Shown here piece by piece: positions 38,798-47,172 of a stretch of 64,000 bases of DNA. The notes beneath the pieces were generated by a model. The model was not told the origin of the DNA. It saw only the letters and a program-made list of their open reading frames with translations, and ran no database searches. A program made the position numbers and the translations under genes. This stretch comes from UBA9619 sp964630665 (GTDB taxonomy: Bacteria; Pseudomonadota; Gammaproteobacteria; Arenicellales; UBA868), in the NCBI GenBank assembly GCA_964630665.1, contig CAZVVN010000005.1, positions 14,770 to 78,769 on the forward strand, in the 5' to 3' direction. The first letter of the stretch is position 1; each line of letters starts with the position of its first letter.

Positions 38798-40435
38798 TCA
38801 ATTGATGGAATCGGCGGTCGGGGCAACGCCACGCCGCCGCCGGTCCATCAGGTCGTCCAGCCAGTCGGGATCCATCTCCGGAACCGACGACAGCAGCAAC
38901 TCGGTATAAGGTTCATGGGGCGGGGTCAGGATGTCGTGCTTGCCACCCTGCTCAACGATCCTGCCCTGATACATGACCACTATATCGTCGGCGATGGCTT
39001 TTACCGTAGCCAGGTCATGGGTAATGAAAAGGTAGGACAGATTAAGATCGTTCTGGAGACTCTGAAGTAACTCCAGTATGCCTTCGGCGACCAGCTGGTC
39101 CAATGCTGACGTTACTTCATCGCAGATCACGAGGTCTGGCTCGGCTGCCAGTGCCCGTGCGATGCAGATACGCTGCTTCTCACCACCGGAGAGCTGGGCA
39201 GGATAACGTTCGACGAAACTCTCGGGCAACTCAATCTGCTGCAGCAACTGTTGGATTCGATGACTCTTTTCCTGGCCCTGCAATCCGAGATAGAACTCGA
39301 GCGGCCGGCCTATGATCTCATAGACACGTTGCCGCGGGTTCAGCGCAACATCAGGCATCTGATAAATCATCTGAATAGAACGCAACTCGTCTTTTTGGCG
39401 ATCAGATAGCGTCGAAGGCAGAGGATCACCCTTAAAAGCTACCGTACCCTGTTCAGGCGGAAGCAACCCGGTGATGACCCGGGCGAGCGTGCTCTTACCA
39501 CTTCCGGATTCGCCCACAACCGCCACTGTCTTGCCCCTTTCGACTTCAATGCTGATGTCGTCAAGAACGTGCTCCGTGGAGCTTGGATATCTGGCCGAGA
39601 CCTTATCAACCTTCAGCAGGCCCGCATCCTCCTGACCGGTCAGTTTGTCTTCCCGCAGGGAGCGTACTGACAGAAGACGACGGGTGTACTCCTCCTGAGG
39701 CTCTGCTAGCAATGTGCGGGCGTCACCCTCTTCGACAAGCTCGCCGTAGCGAAGGACTATGATCCGGTCTGCAAGCTGCGCTACCACAGCGAGATCGTGG
39801 GTGATGTAGATCGCAGCTGCTCCTCTGGCTCGCACCGCTTCCTTGATCGCAGCCAAGACCTCTATCTGGGTGGTCACATCCAGAGCAGTCGTTGGCTCGT
39901 CAAACACGATTATCTCAGGCTCGCAACCCATGGCCATTGCAGTCATTGCCCGTTGTAACTGGCCACCCGACACCTGGTGGGGAAACCGTTCGCCTATTCG
40001 TTCTGGTTCGGGGAGATCCAACTGAGCGTACAGATCCCGGCCTCGTTGTCCGGCCGCCGTCTTGCTCATCTTGCCGTGTTGTACCGGTGCTTCTGCAAAT
40101 TGTTCGAGTAGCCGGTGGGCCGGGTTGAAGGCAGCAGCGGCGCTTTGTGCCACGTAACTGACCCGATTGCCCCGAATCTGTCTTAACTCATCATCAGTCA
40201 GGGATGTTAGTTCCTGGCCAGCGAGCTTTATTGATCCAGAAACGATTCGGCAACCGGGTTTCGTATAGCCCAATGCAGCCAGGCCGAGTGTGGATTTACC
40301 GGCGCCGGATTCTCCGATCAGACCGACGATCTCTCCCTCGGCCAGTACCAGGTTGAGTCGATTTACGATCGGACGCCACTGACCTTCAATTTCGGCTTCG
40401 ATCAGCAACTCTCGGATATCCAGCAACGCGTGCAC
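38798..40435 (-). CDS. Dipeptide/oligopeptide-type ABC transporter, double ATP-binding subunit
   Basis: 545 residues with two complete ABC ATPase domains. The first has Walker A GESGAGKST (about 41-49) and signature VSGGQLQR; the second has GESGSGKST and LSGGEKQR, like a DppD-DppF fusion. No permease or binding-protein gene lies beside it. The GTG start at 40435 begins MHALLDIREL. A Dpp-type permease is cut by the right window edge, 23 kb away on the same strand, but no link is shown. Confidence 0.88.
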   Translation of the reverse strand: MHALLDIRELLIEAEIEGQWRPIVNRLNLVLAEGEIVGLIGESGAGKSTLGLAALGYTKPGCRIVSGSIKLAGQELTSLTDDELRQIRGNRVSYVAQSAAAAFNPAHRLLEQFAEAPVQHGKMSKTAAGQRGRDLYAQLDLPEPERIGERFPHQVSGGQLQRAMTAMAMGCEPEIIVFDEPTTALDVTTQIEVLAAIKEAVRARGAAAIYITHDLAVVAQLADRIIVLRYGELVEEGDARTLLAEPQEEYTRRLLSVRSLREDKLTGQEDAGLLKVDKVSARYPSSTEHVLDDISIEVERGKTVAVVGESGSGKSTLARVITGLLPPEQGTVAFKGDPLPSTLSDRQKDELRSIQMIYQMPDVALNPRQRVYEIIGRPLEFYLGLQGQEKSHRIQQLLQQIELPESFVERYPAQLSGGEKQRICIARALAAEPDLVICDEVTSALDQLVAEGILELLQSLQNDLNLSYLFITHDLATVKAIADDIVVMYQGRIVEQGGKHDILTPPHEPYTELLLSSVPEMDPDWLDDLMDRRRRGVAPTADSIN

Positions 40436-40720
40436 TATGGTAGATCCTGTTTGTCAGACGACTCAACTAGGGCCGCTGGGCATCCACTGCGAGTCGCCTG
40501 TTACCATACCGTTCTCCGGTGAAAAAGCAAGCAGTGAAGTGGCTTTCGGCTCTGTCTACCGCCATTGGCTGGCATGATAGGTTAAAGTGTCCCCAATGAT
40601 TTACCCGACAGTCAAAGGCTTAAAGGCATCACCCTTTCACCGGTTTGGAACCCGAATCCGAGAATACGTCTGCCTCATCCCGGTAAGCACAACTTATCGG
40701 AGCACCTCAACTCGACCAAC
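40436..40720. other. Divergent intergenic region
   Basis: A 285 nt gap between the ABC ATPase gene (minus) and the formamidase-like gene (plus). It must hold both promoters. No strong consensus promoter, riboswitch or long inverted repeat was recognised; a short CGACTC...GAGTCG pair is present. Confidence 0.5.
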
Positions 40721-41602
40721 GTGAACTGGCGTTCACTGAGCCCTGACGAACTGGCGCGAGCCTATTCTCCCAGCAGCATGGTCGGAGATATCGGACCATT
40801 CATCAACCGGTACACGGAATCATCAAGAGAAGCTAAAACCGTACTGGCCGATCAGATGCACGAGAATCTCTGCTATGGTGATGCAGAAGACGAAAGCCTG
40901 GATCTTTTTCTGCCGGACCGAACCCTCGGTACGGGTGAATTTCCACTCGCCGTATTGGTCCATGGCGGTTACTGGCAGGAACTGTCAAAAGACGAACATG
41001 CGTTTCCTGCTCCGGCCTGGTTGTCGGCCGGCTATGCCTTCGCGACACTGAACTATGGGCTTGCGCCCGGGTCATCGGTCGCCCGAATGGTGACGCGATG
41101 TCGCCAGGCCCTTAACTGGCTAACCGTCAATGCTGAAAAGTTTGGCTACGCCTCCGGCAAAATCTCGACCATCGGCCACTCCGCCGGCGCACATCTGATT
41201 GCCTGCGCCATCTCACCCGATATTGCCGGCGAGGGTGATGTTCAACTCCTCGCCAGCCCATCCAGAAGCATACTCATTGGCGGAATCTACGACTTGGAGC
41301 CAATCTGCCACACTTACGTGAATCAACCTCTGGGACTGAATCCAGTGACTGCGAAGCGACTCAGTCCACAGTACTATGCGCCCGACCCTACGGTCGAACT
41401 GGCGATCATCTACGCGGAACATGAGACTGGGGAATTTATCCGCCAGTCAACAGAATATGCCCAACGCTGGCAAGCCGCCAGCCACCGCTCGCAAATAGTC
41501 AAGGTGGACGAACGACATCATTTCGATATCATGTTTGATATTGCAGATGCCCAATCTTTACTTTTCCGGAAGATTTCACAGATTCCAGCCGAACCGACCT
41601 GA
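40721..41602 (+). CDS. Alpha/beta hydrolase, kynurenine formamidase-like
   Basis: 293-residue hydrolase of the HGGYW group (oxyanion motif 81-85) with nucleophile Ser154 in IGHSAGAHL and a late His in ERHHFDIM. These features match the animal/AFMID-type arylformamidases. The next gene is kynureninase, starting 9 nt downstream, and an IDO-like dioxygenase follows. It probably hydrolyses N-formylkynurenine to kynurenine, replacing the unrelated bacterial KynB. The start is GTG at 40721. Confidence 0.83.
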   Translation: MNWRSLSPDELARAYSPSSMVGDIGPFINRYTESSREAKTVLADQMHENLCYGDAEDESLDLFLPDRTLGTGEFPLAVLVHGGYWQELSKDEHAFPAPAWLSAGYAFATLNYGLAPGSSVARMVTRCRQALNWLTVNAEKFGYASGKISTIGHSAGAHLIACAISPDIAGEGDVQLLASPSRSILIGGIYDLEPICHTYVNQPLGLNPVTAKRLSPQYYAPDPTVELAIIYAEHETGEFIRQSTEYAQRWQAASHRSQIVKVDERHHFDIMFDIADAQSLLFRKISQIPAEPT

Positions 41603-41611
41603 CTTGAACCA

Positions 41612-42889
41612 GTGAACCAGACACTCAAATCCCTACGTGCCAGCCAGAATCCAGGACTGACAAGTGCCCGCGCCCGTGACGCTGCGGATCCTCTTTTGCA
41701 GATGCGGACGAACTTCGATCTCCCTGACGACTTGATCTACCTGGACGGGAACTCCCTGGGGGCGATGCCCGTCAATGTCCCACAACGCCTGCAGCAGGCT
41801 GCACTTGACGGCTGGCGTACGGGTCTGATACGCAGCTGGAACGCACGGAACTGGCACGAACTTCCTCTGCTACTTGGCAACCGGCTCGCCAAACTTATGG
41901 GTGCAGCGCCGGGCGAGGTTTTGATCGTGGATTCCACATCGATCAACCTGTTTAAGCTGCTGTCCGCGGCACTGAAGCTGCGTCCCGACCGCCGGACGAT
42001 CGTTTCCGAACAACAAAACTTCCCATCAGATCTACACATCATTCAGGGCGCGATTGACCACTTCTATTCAGATCACCATCTTCTACTGGGCGGCGAGGAT
42101 GACGATTCGGTCGTGGAGTTGATTACTGAAGATACAGCGGTCGTGACCCTGACTCACATTAGTTACCGTACTGGCCTGATACGGGACATGCAGCGTATCA
42201 CCGAAGCCGCTCACGCTTCCGGGGCACTGGTGATCTTTGATCTTGCTCATTCGCTCGGAGCAGTGCCTGTGGACCTAAATGCCAGCGCTGTCGACTTCGC
42301 TGTTGGCTGTACCTATAAGTACCTCAATGCGGGCCCCGGTGGCCCCGCCTACCTGTTCATCGCGGACCGCCACCTGCAGGGCGCCCAGAACCCCCTGACC
42401 GGCTGGCAAGGCCACGCCGACCCTTTCTCGTTCGACACAACTTACCTGGCAGCCGGCAGCATCGAAAAGTTTCGCTGCGGGACGCCAGCAATTCTGTCGT
42501 ACATTGCCCTTGAAGAAAGCCTTGATATCTTTGAGAACATTGACTTTTCAACTGTGCGGCAAAAGTCCATCGACCTTACCGACTTCTTCATCGAACTCGT
42601 CGAATCGATGTGTCAAGGGCACGGGCTGACCCTGGCGAGCCCCCGAGACAGCAGTCGACGCGGCAGCCAGGTATGCTTTACTAGCATTCATGGCTGGCCG
42701 ATCATGCAGGCCTTGATTGCTCATGGAGTAATCGGTGATTTCCGTGCGCCAGACATCTTGCGTTTCGGCTTCGCGCCGCTCTACATCGGCTACGAGGATG
42801 TCTGGCTCGCTGTCGCTCTGCTTGCGGATATTCTTGCCAGCGGCACCTGGGAGAATCCTATTTATGCAACCCGCAAGCTGGTGACATGA
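41612..42889 (+). CDS. kynU: Kynureninase
   Basis: PLP enzyme that cleaves kynurenine to anthranilate and alanine. The 425 residues include YLDGNSLGAMP, the WHELPLLLGNRLAKLMGA segment, FDLAHSLGAVPVDLN and the PLP-lysine motif GCTYKYLNAGPGGPAYLF. The GTG start at 41612 follows the formamidase gene by 9 nt. No kynurenine 3-monooxygenase gene is near, so anthranilate, not quinolinate, is the expected product. Confidence 0.95.
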   Translation: MNQTLKSLRASQNPGLTSARARDAADPLLQMRTNFDLPDDLIYLDGNSLGAMPVNVPQRLQQAALDGWRTGLIRSWNARNWHELPLLLGNRLAKLMGAAPGEVLIVDSTSINLFKLLSAALKLRPDRRTIVSEQQNFPSDLHIIQGAIDHFYSDHHLLLGGEDDDSVVELITEDTAVVTLTHISYRTGLIRDMQRITEAAHASGALVIFDLAHSLGAVPVDLNASAVDFAVGCTYKYLNAGPGGPAYLFIADRHLQGAQNPLTGWQGHADPFSFDTTYLAAGSIEKFRCGTPAILSYIALEESLDIFENIDFSTVRQKSIDLTDFFIELVESMCQGHGLTLASPRDSSRRGSQVCFTSIHGWPIMQALIAHGVIGDFRAPDILRFGFAPLYIGYEDVWLAVALLADILASGTWENPIYATRKLVT

Positions 42890-42976
42890 CTACGGATCAT
42901 CCCCACTATCTGTTCTATACAGCCTGGTTAAGAACTGTCTGAGCCGGCCCATCCTGACAGTAGAGCCTGAGAATTC

Positions 42977-44083
42977 ATGTCTGACCGCTACGGTATAGAT
43001 CCGAACAACGGCTTTCTGCCCGGCACGGCTCCACTACGGGCACTCCCGCAAGCGTACGCGCAATGGGATGAGATCGCGGGCAGTCTTTCCGGGCTTCTTA
43101 ACGCCCACTCGTTTCGTTCGACCGTAGAGGCCATGCCGGTCATTAGCAATATCACAGCACTGACGACCAGCGCTGAGCTCGAGCGGGCAATGCTTCTGCT
43201 GTCGTGTTTTGGTCACGCATTTGTCTGGGAGGATTATCAGTCGTCAGGCTATATACCACCCAGCATTGCTGTACCGTGGACACAAGTCGCAGGCAAATTG
43301 GCGCGCCCGCCTACTTTGGCCCACGCTTCTTTGGTCCTGCAGAACTGGCGGCTTCTTGATCCCGATGGTCCGGTAGCTCTGGGCAATATTGCCACGCTGA
43401 TCCAGTTCCACGGCGGGCTGGATGAGTCCTGGTTCTATTTAGTGACCACCGAGATCGAGTCTACCGGGGCCGGGATTCTGAGAGAATTCGATACAATCTG
43501 TTCGGCCCTGATGGGCCCCGACCTCGACCGGGTCGCCGGGTCACTGCAGTCGGTTTGTGCGCTGCTAGGCCGGCTGAGAACCACATTGAACCGGATGTAC
43601 GAACATTGCGATCCGTATATTTTCTACCATCGGGTACGCCCTTTCCTGGCCTCGTTCGAGGGAATTGAGTACCGGGGTTGCGACCCCCTTTCACGCGACT
43701 ACTTTGGTGGCAGTGCCGCCCAGAGCTCCCTGCTGCAAGCGATAGATGCCATGTTCGGCATCAGTCATCATGAAGACAAAGCCCGCAGCTATCTGCAGAA
43801 GATGCGCAGTTACATGCCACAACGGCACGCCGCCTACATCACACAACTCGAGTCCCGACCTTCACTCGCTCGATCGACCCGCTCACATGCCGGCTGCCGC
43901 CGGGCGCTTGATTCCTGTATCGAGGCACTTGCTGAATTTCGCCAGGACCACCTCAAGATGGTTGCCAGGTACATTATGGCTCAATCCAGCCAGGCCGGTC
44001 CCGGGCATACCGGAACCGGCGGCACCGATCCCATGACCTTCCTCAGGCAGGTTACACAAGATACGCGCACCCCTGACCAATAG
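42977..44083 (+). CDS. Indoleamine 2,3-dioxygenase (IDO) family heme enzyme
   Basis: 368 residues resembling IDO throughout. The proximal heme ligand is His325 in FRQDHLKMVARYI, followed by GTGGT at 346-350 and PMTFLRQV. The substrate-pocket motif FGGSAAQSS and LQKMRSYMPQRH are conserved, as is the N-terminal NGFLPGTAPLRALP. IDO oxidises tryptophan to N-formylkynurenine; most bacteria use the unrelated-length TDO enzyme (KynA). With formamidase and kynureninase upstream, it completes the route from Trp to anthranilate. Confidence 0.92.
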   Translation: MSDRYGIDPNNGFLPGTAPLRALPQAYAQWDEIAGSLSGLLNAHSFRSTVEAMPVISNITALTTSAELERAMLLLSCFGHAFVWEDYQSSGYIPPSIAVPWTQVAGKLARPPTLAHASLVLQNWRLLDPDGPVALGNIATLIQFHGGLDESWFYLVTTEIESTGAGILREFDTICSALMGPDLDRVAGSLQSVCALLGRLRTTLNRMYEHCDPYIFYHRVRPFLASFEGIEYRGCDPLSRDYFGGSAAQSSLLQAIDAMFGISHHEDKARSYLQKMRSYMPQRHAAYITQLESRPSLARSTRSHAGCRRALDSCIEALAEFRQDHLKMVARYIMAQSSQAGPGHTGTGGTDPMTFLRQVTQDTRTPDQ

Positions 44084-44144
44084 CCGTTGCAAAGATTCCC
44101 GACACTATCTATCAACTGCCGATACCCACAATCCCAGGCACAAA

Positions 44145-44168
44145 CTCAAATTCAAATTCAAATTCAAG
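44145..44168. repeat. Short tandem repeat TCAAAT
   Basis: About four copies of a 6 nt unit (ACTCAAATTCAAATTCAA and so on) just before the aminotransferase start. It may vary by slippage, and could affect leader length or spacing. Confidence 0.7.
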
Positions 44169-44172
44169 CAAC

Positions 44173-45282
44173 ATGCAGCATAAATTTCCCGCACCCCGAA
44201 TCGATGCCCTGCCTCTAATGGCCCCCCAAATCCTGGCTGAGCCAGACAATGTGCCCACACCTGGTGCGATTCGACTCAATCTCAACGAAAGCCCGTTGCC
44301 ACCTTCTCCCCGGGCAATCGCCGCGATGCGCGAAGCGATCCAATACAGCCACCGTTACCCGGATCATTCCTGCTCTGCTCTTGCCGAGATTATTTCCCAC
44401 CGGACTGGTATCGACACCGGCCGGCTCGTGTTTGGCAACGGCAGTGGCGAAATGCTGGTCGCGGCGGCGGCTGTCGCCATACAACCCTCCGATCAGGCAG
44501 TACTGCCGCAGCCGACCTTCCCACCGGTAGGCAAGAACATTCAGCTCGCCGGGGGAGAAGTCGTACCCGTACCCGTCCTCGGTAACGGGGCTAACGATGT
44601 TTCGGCCATGATCGATGCAATTTCCGACAGAACATCTCTGGTCTACCTGTGCACACCGAACAGTCCGACCGGCGGTTTGCTGGATCGCACCGAGCTGTGC
44701 CGGGCCTCGGACTCGGTGCCCGAGCGGTGCCTGCTGATGGTCGATGAGGCTTATCATGAGTTTGGGACCTGGGAAGGCGGTCCCGATGTGCTTTCCATCC
44801 TGGCCGGACGGAAAGGGCCCTGGGTCGTGATACGGACGTTCTCGAAGGCTTACGGATTGTCCGGAGTTCGACTTGGATACGCTATCTTGAGCGACGCCGG
44901 GCTTGCAACCGGATTTTCCAAGATGCGGTCTGGTTTTAACGTCAACCGGATCGCTTTAGCGGGGGCCTGCGCAGCGATGCAGGATCAGGAATACCTGAAT
45001 CATGTTCTTGAACAAGTCAGTACAGAAAGAGACCGGCTAGCGATGTGCATGACAGCGCTGGGCCTGTCCGTTTTTCCGTCAGCCGCCAATTTCGTACTAG
45101 CCCGGACGAACACCCCGGCACAACCGCTGGCGGATCACCTGGCAACGCACAATATCCTGATTCAGGCGCTGTCCTGGCCCGACGAAGTGGGATCAATCCG
45201 CGTTACCGCTGGAACCCGCGAACACAATGACGCATTCCTGGCAGTTCTGGAGGATTATCTCCGCCAGGATGCTATTTCCTGA
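44173..45282 (+). CDS. HisC-like class I/II aminotransferase
   Basis: 369-residue PLP aminotransferase of the histidinol-phosphate/aromatic subgroup. The PLP Lys225 is in RTFSKAYGLSGVRLGYA, and the N-terminal LNLNESPLPPSPRA and CTPNSPTGGLL motifs are visible. Being in the IDO-kynureninase cluster and away from other his genes, it may act on an aromatic or other amino acid instead of histidinol phosphate. The ATG at 44173 lies 89 nt after the IDO gene, next to a short tandem repeat. Confidence 0.83.
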   Translation: MQHKFPAPRIDALPLMAPQILAEPDNVPTPGAIRLNLNESPLPPSPRAIAAMREAIQYSHRYPDHSCSALAEIISHRTGIDTGRLVFGNGSGEMLVAAAAVAIQPSDQAVLPQPTFPPVGKNIQLAGGEVVPVPVLGNGANDVSAMIDAISDRTSLVYLCTPNSPTGGLLDRTELCRASDSVPERCLLMVDEAYHEFGTWEGGPDVLSILAGRKGPWVVIRTFSKAYGLSGVRLGYAILSDAGLATGFSKMRSGFNVNRIALAGACAAMQDQEYLNHVLEQVSTERDRLAMCMTALGLSVFPSAANFVLARTNTPAQPLADHLATHNILIQALSWPDEVGSIRVTAGTREHNDAFLAVLEDYLRQDAIS

Positions 45283-45343
45283 AGCCTGGCGCAAAGCTGC
45301 CAGGGTAGACGACACCAGCATTAGCTAATCAAATATTTTCGTT

Positions 45344-46357
45344 ATGCCGGCCAACAGGGATTCAAACAACAAGAAAGTTATCGTTCACATCAAGAACAAC
45401 CGATCGGGGGAACCCGTCTTCCGAACGACCCCTGAACGGCTAGAGCGAGCAATGGCTCGCCACCCGCTGACTGCGGGTCGTGTTGATGTACGCATTGATT
45501 GGGACCTCGATCATTTCGACCAGTCCATGTGCGACGCCGAAGTACTCATGACCTGGGACCTGCCGACCAGAAACCTCCGGGCCAGAGCTCCGAAACTTCG
45601 TTGGGTCCATATCATTGGCGCGGGTATCGAACACCTTGCCCCGCTGGACTGGCTGCCAGCCGGCATGAAAATGACCAACAGTTCAGGCATCCACGCAGAG
45701 AAGACCCGGGAATATGTCGGGATGGCGTTGCACATGCTCAACTGCCACGTACCAAAATTTGTGACCGATCAGCGTTTCGGTCGCTGGGACGCCCTCTATA
45801 GCACTCCCATCGCCGGAAAGATCGTCGCAGTCATCGGAGTCGGCAAAATGGGCAGCGTCACCGCCTCGGTCGGGCGCTCGATGGGCTTACGGGTTCTTGG
45901 TATCCGGCGCAGCGGGCGTCCTTCCCGTTACGTAGACCGAATGTACACCCCTGAACATCTTGAAACAGTACTTGGAGAAGCTGATTTCGTGATTCTTAAC
46001 ATGCCGCTGACAACCCAGACGGAAGGGATAATCGGCGCAAAACAGATCGCCGCTATGCGCCCGGGTGCGGGGCTCATCAACCTGGCCCGCGGCCGGGTGG
46101 TCGATCAGCAGGCCCTGATATCAGCACTCGAGCGCGGCCGGCTTGGCGGTGCGATCCTCGATGTGGCAGACCCCGAACCGTTGCCGAGCGACTCACCACT
46201 CTGGAATACGCCAAATCTGATCATCACGCCCCACGTGTCTTCTGATGACGACGTGTCCTATACCGACCTCACTCTGGATCTTCTGTTTCACAATCTTGGC
46301 CGATTCATGCTGGGCAAAACACTCAAGAACACAGTCAGACCGCGCCTTGGTTATTGA
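45344..46357 (+). CDS. D-isomer specific 2-hydroxyacid dehydrogenase family protein
   Basis: NAD(P)-dependent oxidoreductase of 337 residues. The Rossmann motif is VIGVGKMGSVTASVGRSMGL (about 166-185). The catalytic Arg is in NLARGRVVDQQAL and the catalytic His in ITPHVSSDDD. A 2-oxo acid or D-2-hydroxy acid is the likely substrate, possibly the keto acid made by the preceding aminotransferase. It converges with the SDR gene, with only 22 nt between them. Confidence 0.85.
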   Translation: MPANRDSNNKKVIVHIKNNRSGEPVFRTTPERLERAMARHPLTAGRVDVRIDWDLDHFDQSMCDAEVLMTWDLPTRNLRARAPKLRWVHIIGAGIEHLAPLDWLPAGMKMTNSSGIHAEKTREYVGMALHMLNCHVPKFVTDQRFGRWDALYSTPIAGKIVAVIGVGKMGSVTASVGRSMGLRVLGIRRSGRPSRYVDRMYTPEHLETVLGEADFVILNMPLTTQTEGIIGAKQIAAMRPGAGLINLARGRVVDQQALISALERGRLGGAILDVADPEPLPSDSPLWNTPNLIITPHVSSDDDVSYTDLTLDLLFHNLGRFMLGKTLKNTVRPRLGY

Positions 46358-46379
46358 CTTTTCAACAACGCCGCCTGTT

Positions 46380-47087
46380 TCAACTCAACAACCAACCACC
46401 GTCCACGTCTACCGTAGTGCCAGTAACGAAATCGTTGCGGATGGTGAAGAGCACACCCTGCGCGACTTCATCAGCTGTCCCGGCACGCGGGATCGGATGA
46501 GCCGCTGTTGCGCTTTCGAGTTTGTTGGTGCGTTGTTCTCCGAGCGACCCGAACATCGGCGTGTCGATGATACCCGGAGACACAACATTGATCCTACGCG
46601 GTGCAAGTTCCTGCGCCAAAGCGCGGCAGAAGGCTTCCACAGCACCGCCAACAGAGCTCAGCGCGACCTGCCCCGGCTTGGTTCTGCGTGCCGGCGCACC
46701 ACTGATCAGCACGATGACACCCTTTTCGGTCATGTGTGGGACGCCCAGCCGGACGCTGTTGGTATAACCCCACAGTTTCGCGAAAGACCCTTGGTAGGCA
46801 TCTAACTCCATCTCCAGAAACGGCCCCGCAGCTCTTGCACCTCCGGTGGCCGCACAAACCAGGATGTCGAACGGCGCTTGATCGGAAAACAGCCCCGACA
46901 GCGCGTCGCGGTCCAGAACATCGCAGGCCCGTAGCTCAATACCAGGAGTGAGACCGTCCAGCGCCTTGCCGGGATCGCGGCTGGCTGCAACGACCGAGGC
47001 ACCAGCTGCTGCGAGCTGATTAGCCGTCGCCAGGCCGATGCCTGAGGTTCCGCCAAGAACCAGAGCTTTCCTTCGTGATATCTGCAT
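46380..47087 (-). CDS. SDR-fold protein lacking the catalytic Tyr-Lys pair
   Basis: 235-residue short-chain dehydrogenase/reductase fold. The nucleotide motif GGTSGIG (12-18) and the closing segment DFVTGTTVDVDGGWLL are intact, as is a Ser near 129 (LISGAPARR). The region that should hold YxxxK reads GQVALSSVGGAVEAF (139-153), so Tyr and Lys are replaced by Leu143 and Gly147. It may bind a nucleotide without being a classical oxidoreductase. It lies downstream of the enolase-superfamily gene. Confidence 0.83.
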   Translation of the reverse strand: MQISRRKALVLGGTSGIGLATANQLAAAGASVVAASRDPGKALDGLTPGIELRACDVLDRDALSGLFSDQAPFDILVCAATGGARAAGPFLEMELDAYQGSFAKLWGYTNSVRLGVPHMTEKGVIVLISGAPARRTKPGQVALSSVGGAVEAFCRALAQELAPRRINVVSPGIIDTPMFGSLGEQRTNKLESATAAHPIPRAGTADEVAQGVLFTIRNDFVTGTTVDVDGGWLLS

Positions 47088-47172
47088 GATGTTTTGCCTT
47101 CTTCGGTGTCTGATGAAATGCAGTTGCTACTACTTGGTCAGTAAATTTTACGCCAGGCGATCGCCAAATGAG

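Noticed and set aside
44145..44168. CRISPR-like repeat
   Set aside because: A 6 nt unit with no spacers; it is a simple tandem repeat.
45285..45304. CCTGGC/GCCAGG hairpin after the aminotransferase as a terminator
   Set aside because: The stem is only 6 bp and is not followed by a U-run; the next gene continues on the same strand.
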